From assembly GCA_050331475.1 (NCBI GenBank), contig JBHJGU010000093.1:1-32002 (forward strand): a stretch of 32,002 bases of DNA. The letters run 5' to 3'. A program made the position numbers and the translations under genes. Source of the stretch: JBHJGU01 sp050331475 (GTDB lineage: Bacteria; Pseudomonadota; Alphaproteobacteria; Caulobacterales; Maricaulaceae). Position 1 is the stretch's first letter. Every line of letters begins with the position of its first letter. Of the stretch, positions 31,923 to 32,002 are shown in pieces. A model generated the notes under the pieces. It was not told the origin of the DNA and did no database searches. It saw only the letters and a program-made list of their open reading frames with translations.

Positions 31923-32002
31923 TAAACCCATCATATAGCGTCAAATCGCGAAAAACGAGGATGATTTAAGTTACACCAGCGAATACAGGGTGAGTCGGCC
32001 GC

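Noticed and set aside
1..32002. tRNA, rRNA, CRISPR arrays, insertion sequences, attachment sites
   Set aside because: I looked on both strands for repeated spacer patterns, transposase or integrase motifs and tRNA-like arms and found none that hold up.

Overview
The window looks like chromosomal DNA of a GC-rich alphaproteobacterium. The gene set (XRE regulator, class A Hsp20, tandem exported methyltransferases, AlgC/ManB-type mutase) suggests the Caulobacterales/Maricaulales/Hyphomonadaceae side of the class, but that placement is an inference from family resemblance. No tRNA, rRNA, CRISPR array, transposase or integrase was seen. The theme is surface glycan synthesis and export, with housekeeping genes interleaved.

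Left part (1-4531): a very large two-headed glycosyltransferase (3' end outside the window) and rfbA (dTDP-glucose synthesis) form a minus-strand pair with overlapping ends. Upstream of rfbA is a 424-bp intergenic stretch with a strong minus-strand intrinsic terminator and a possible competing pairing. Next (4532-7621) come typA, an XRE regulator and a HisN-type phosphatase on the plus strand.

From 11514 down to 7683 a tightly coupled minus-strand operon encodes two paralogous exported methyltransferases, an exported protein of unknown function, an SCP-2-like protein and an alpha/beta hydrolase. Divergent from it is an Hsp20 gene whose leader carries a ROSE-like RNA thermometer. A gpmA gene then overlaps a ribD homologue whose reductase domain has collapsed.

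The centre (13803-23089) holds sugar-precursor genes: a membrane-anchored exported protein, kdsD (arabinose 5-phosphate for Kdo), a phosphomannomutase/phosphoglucomutase, ugd (UDP-glucuronate), glmM and glmS (UDP-GlcNAc). An unexplained leucine-rich-repeat protein gene is inserted between ugd and glmM.

The right part (23090-31345) has a sulfate-activation module, cysD-cysNC-cysQ, of a non-standard type. It converges on a minus-strand export operon (GT2 glycosyltransferase, ABC-2 permease, ABC ATPase with a C-terminal domain), followed by a divergent GT2 glycosyltransferase. Together with Kdo, UDP-GlcA, hexosamine and dTDP-sugar genes this fits an ABC-exported, possibly sulfated, acidic surface polysaccharide, although no sulfotransferase is visible here.

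The most unusual observations are: (i) the C-terminal domain of the ABC ATPase appears related to the exported protein upstream of kdsD; (ii) the sulfate-activation GTPase has an HGKST-type P-loop and its APS-kinase domain has tyrosines at two positions of the DGDNxRHG motif; (iii) the coupled exported-methyltransferase/lipid-protein operon; (iv) the LRR protein; and (v) the shortened RibD.
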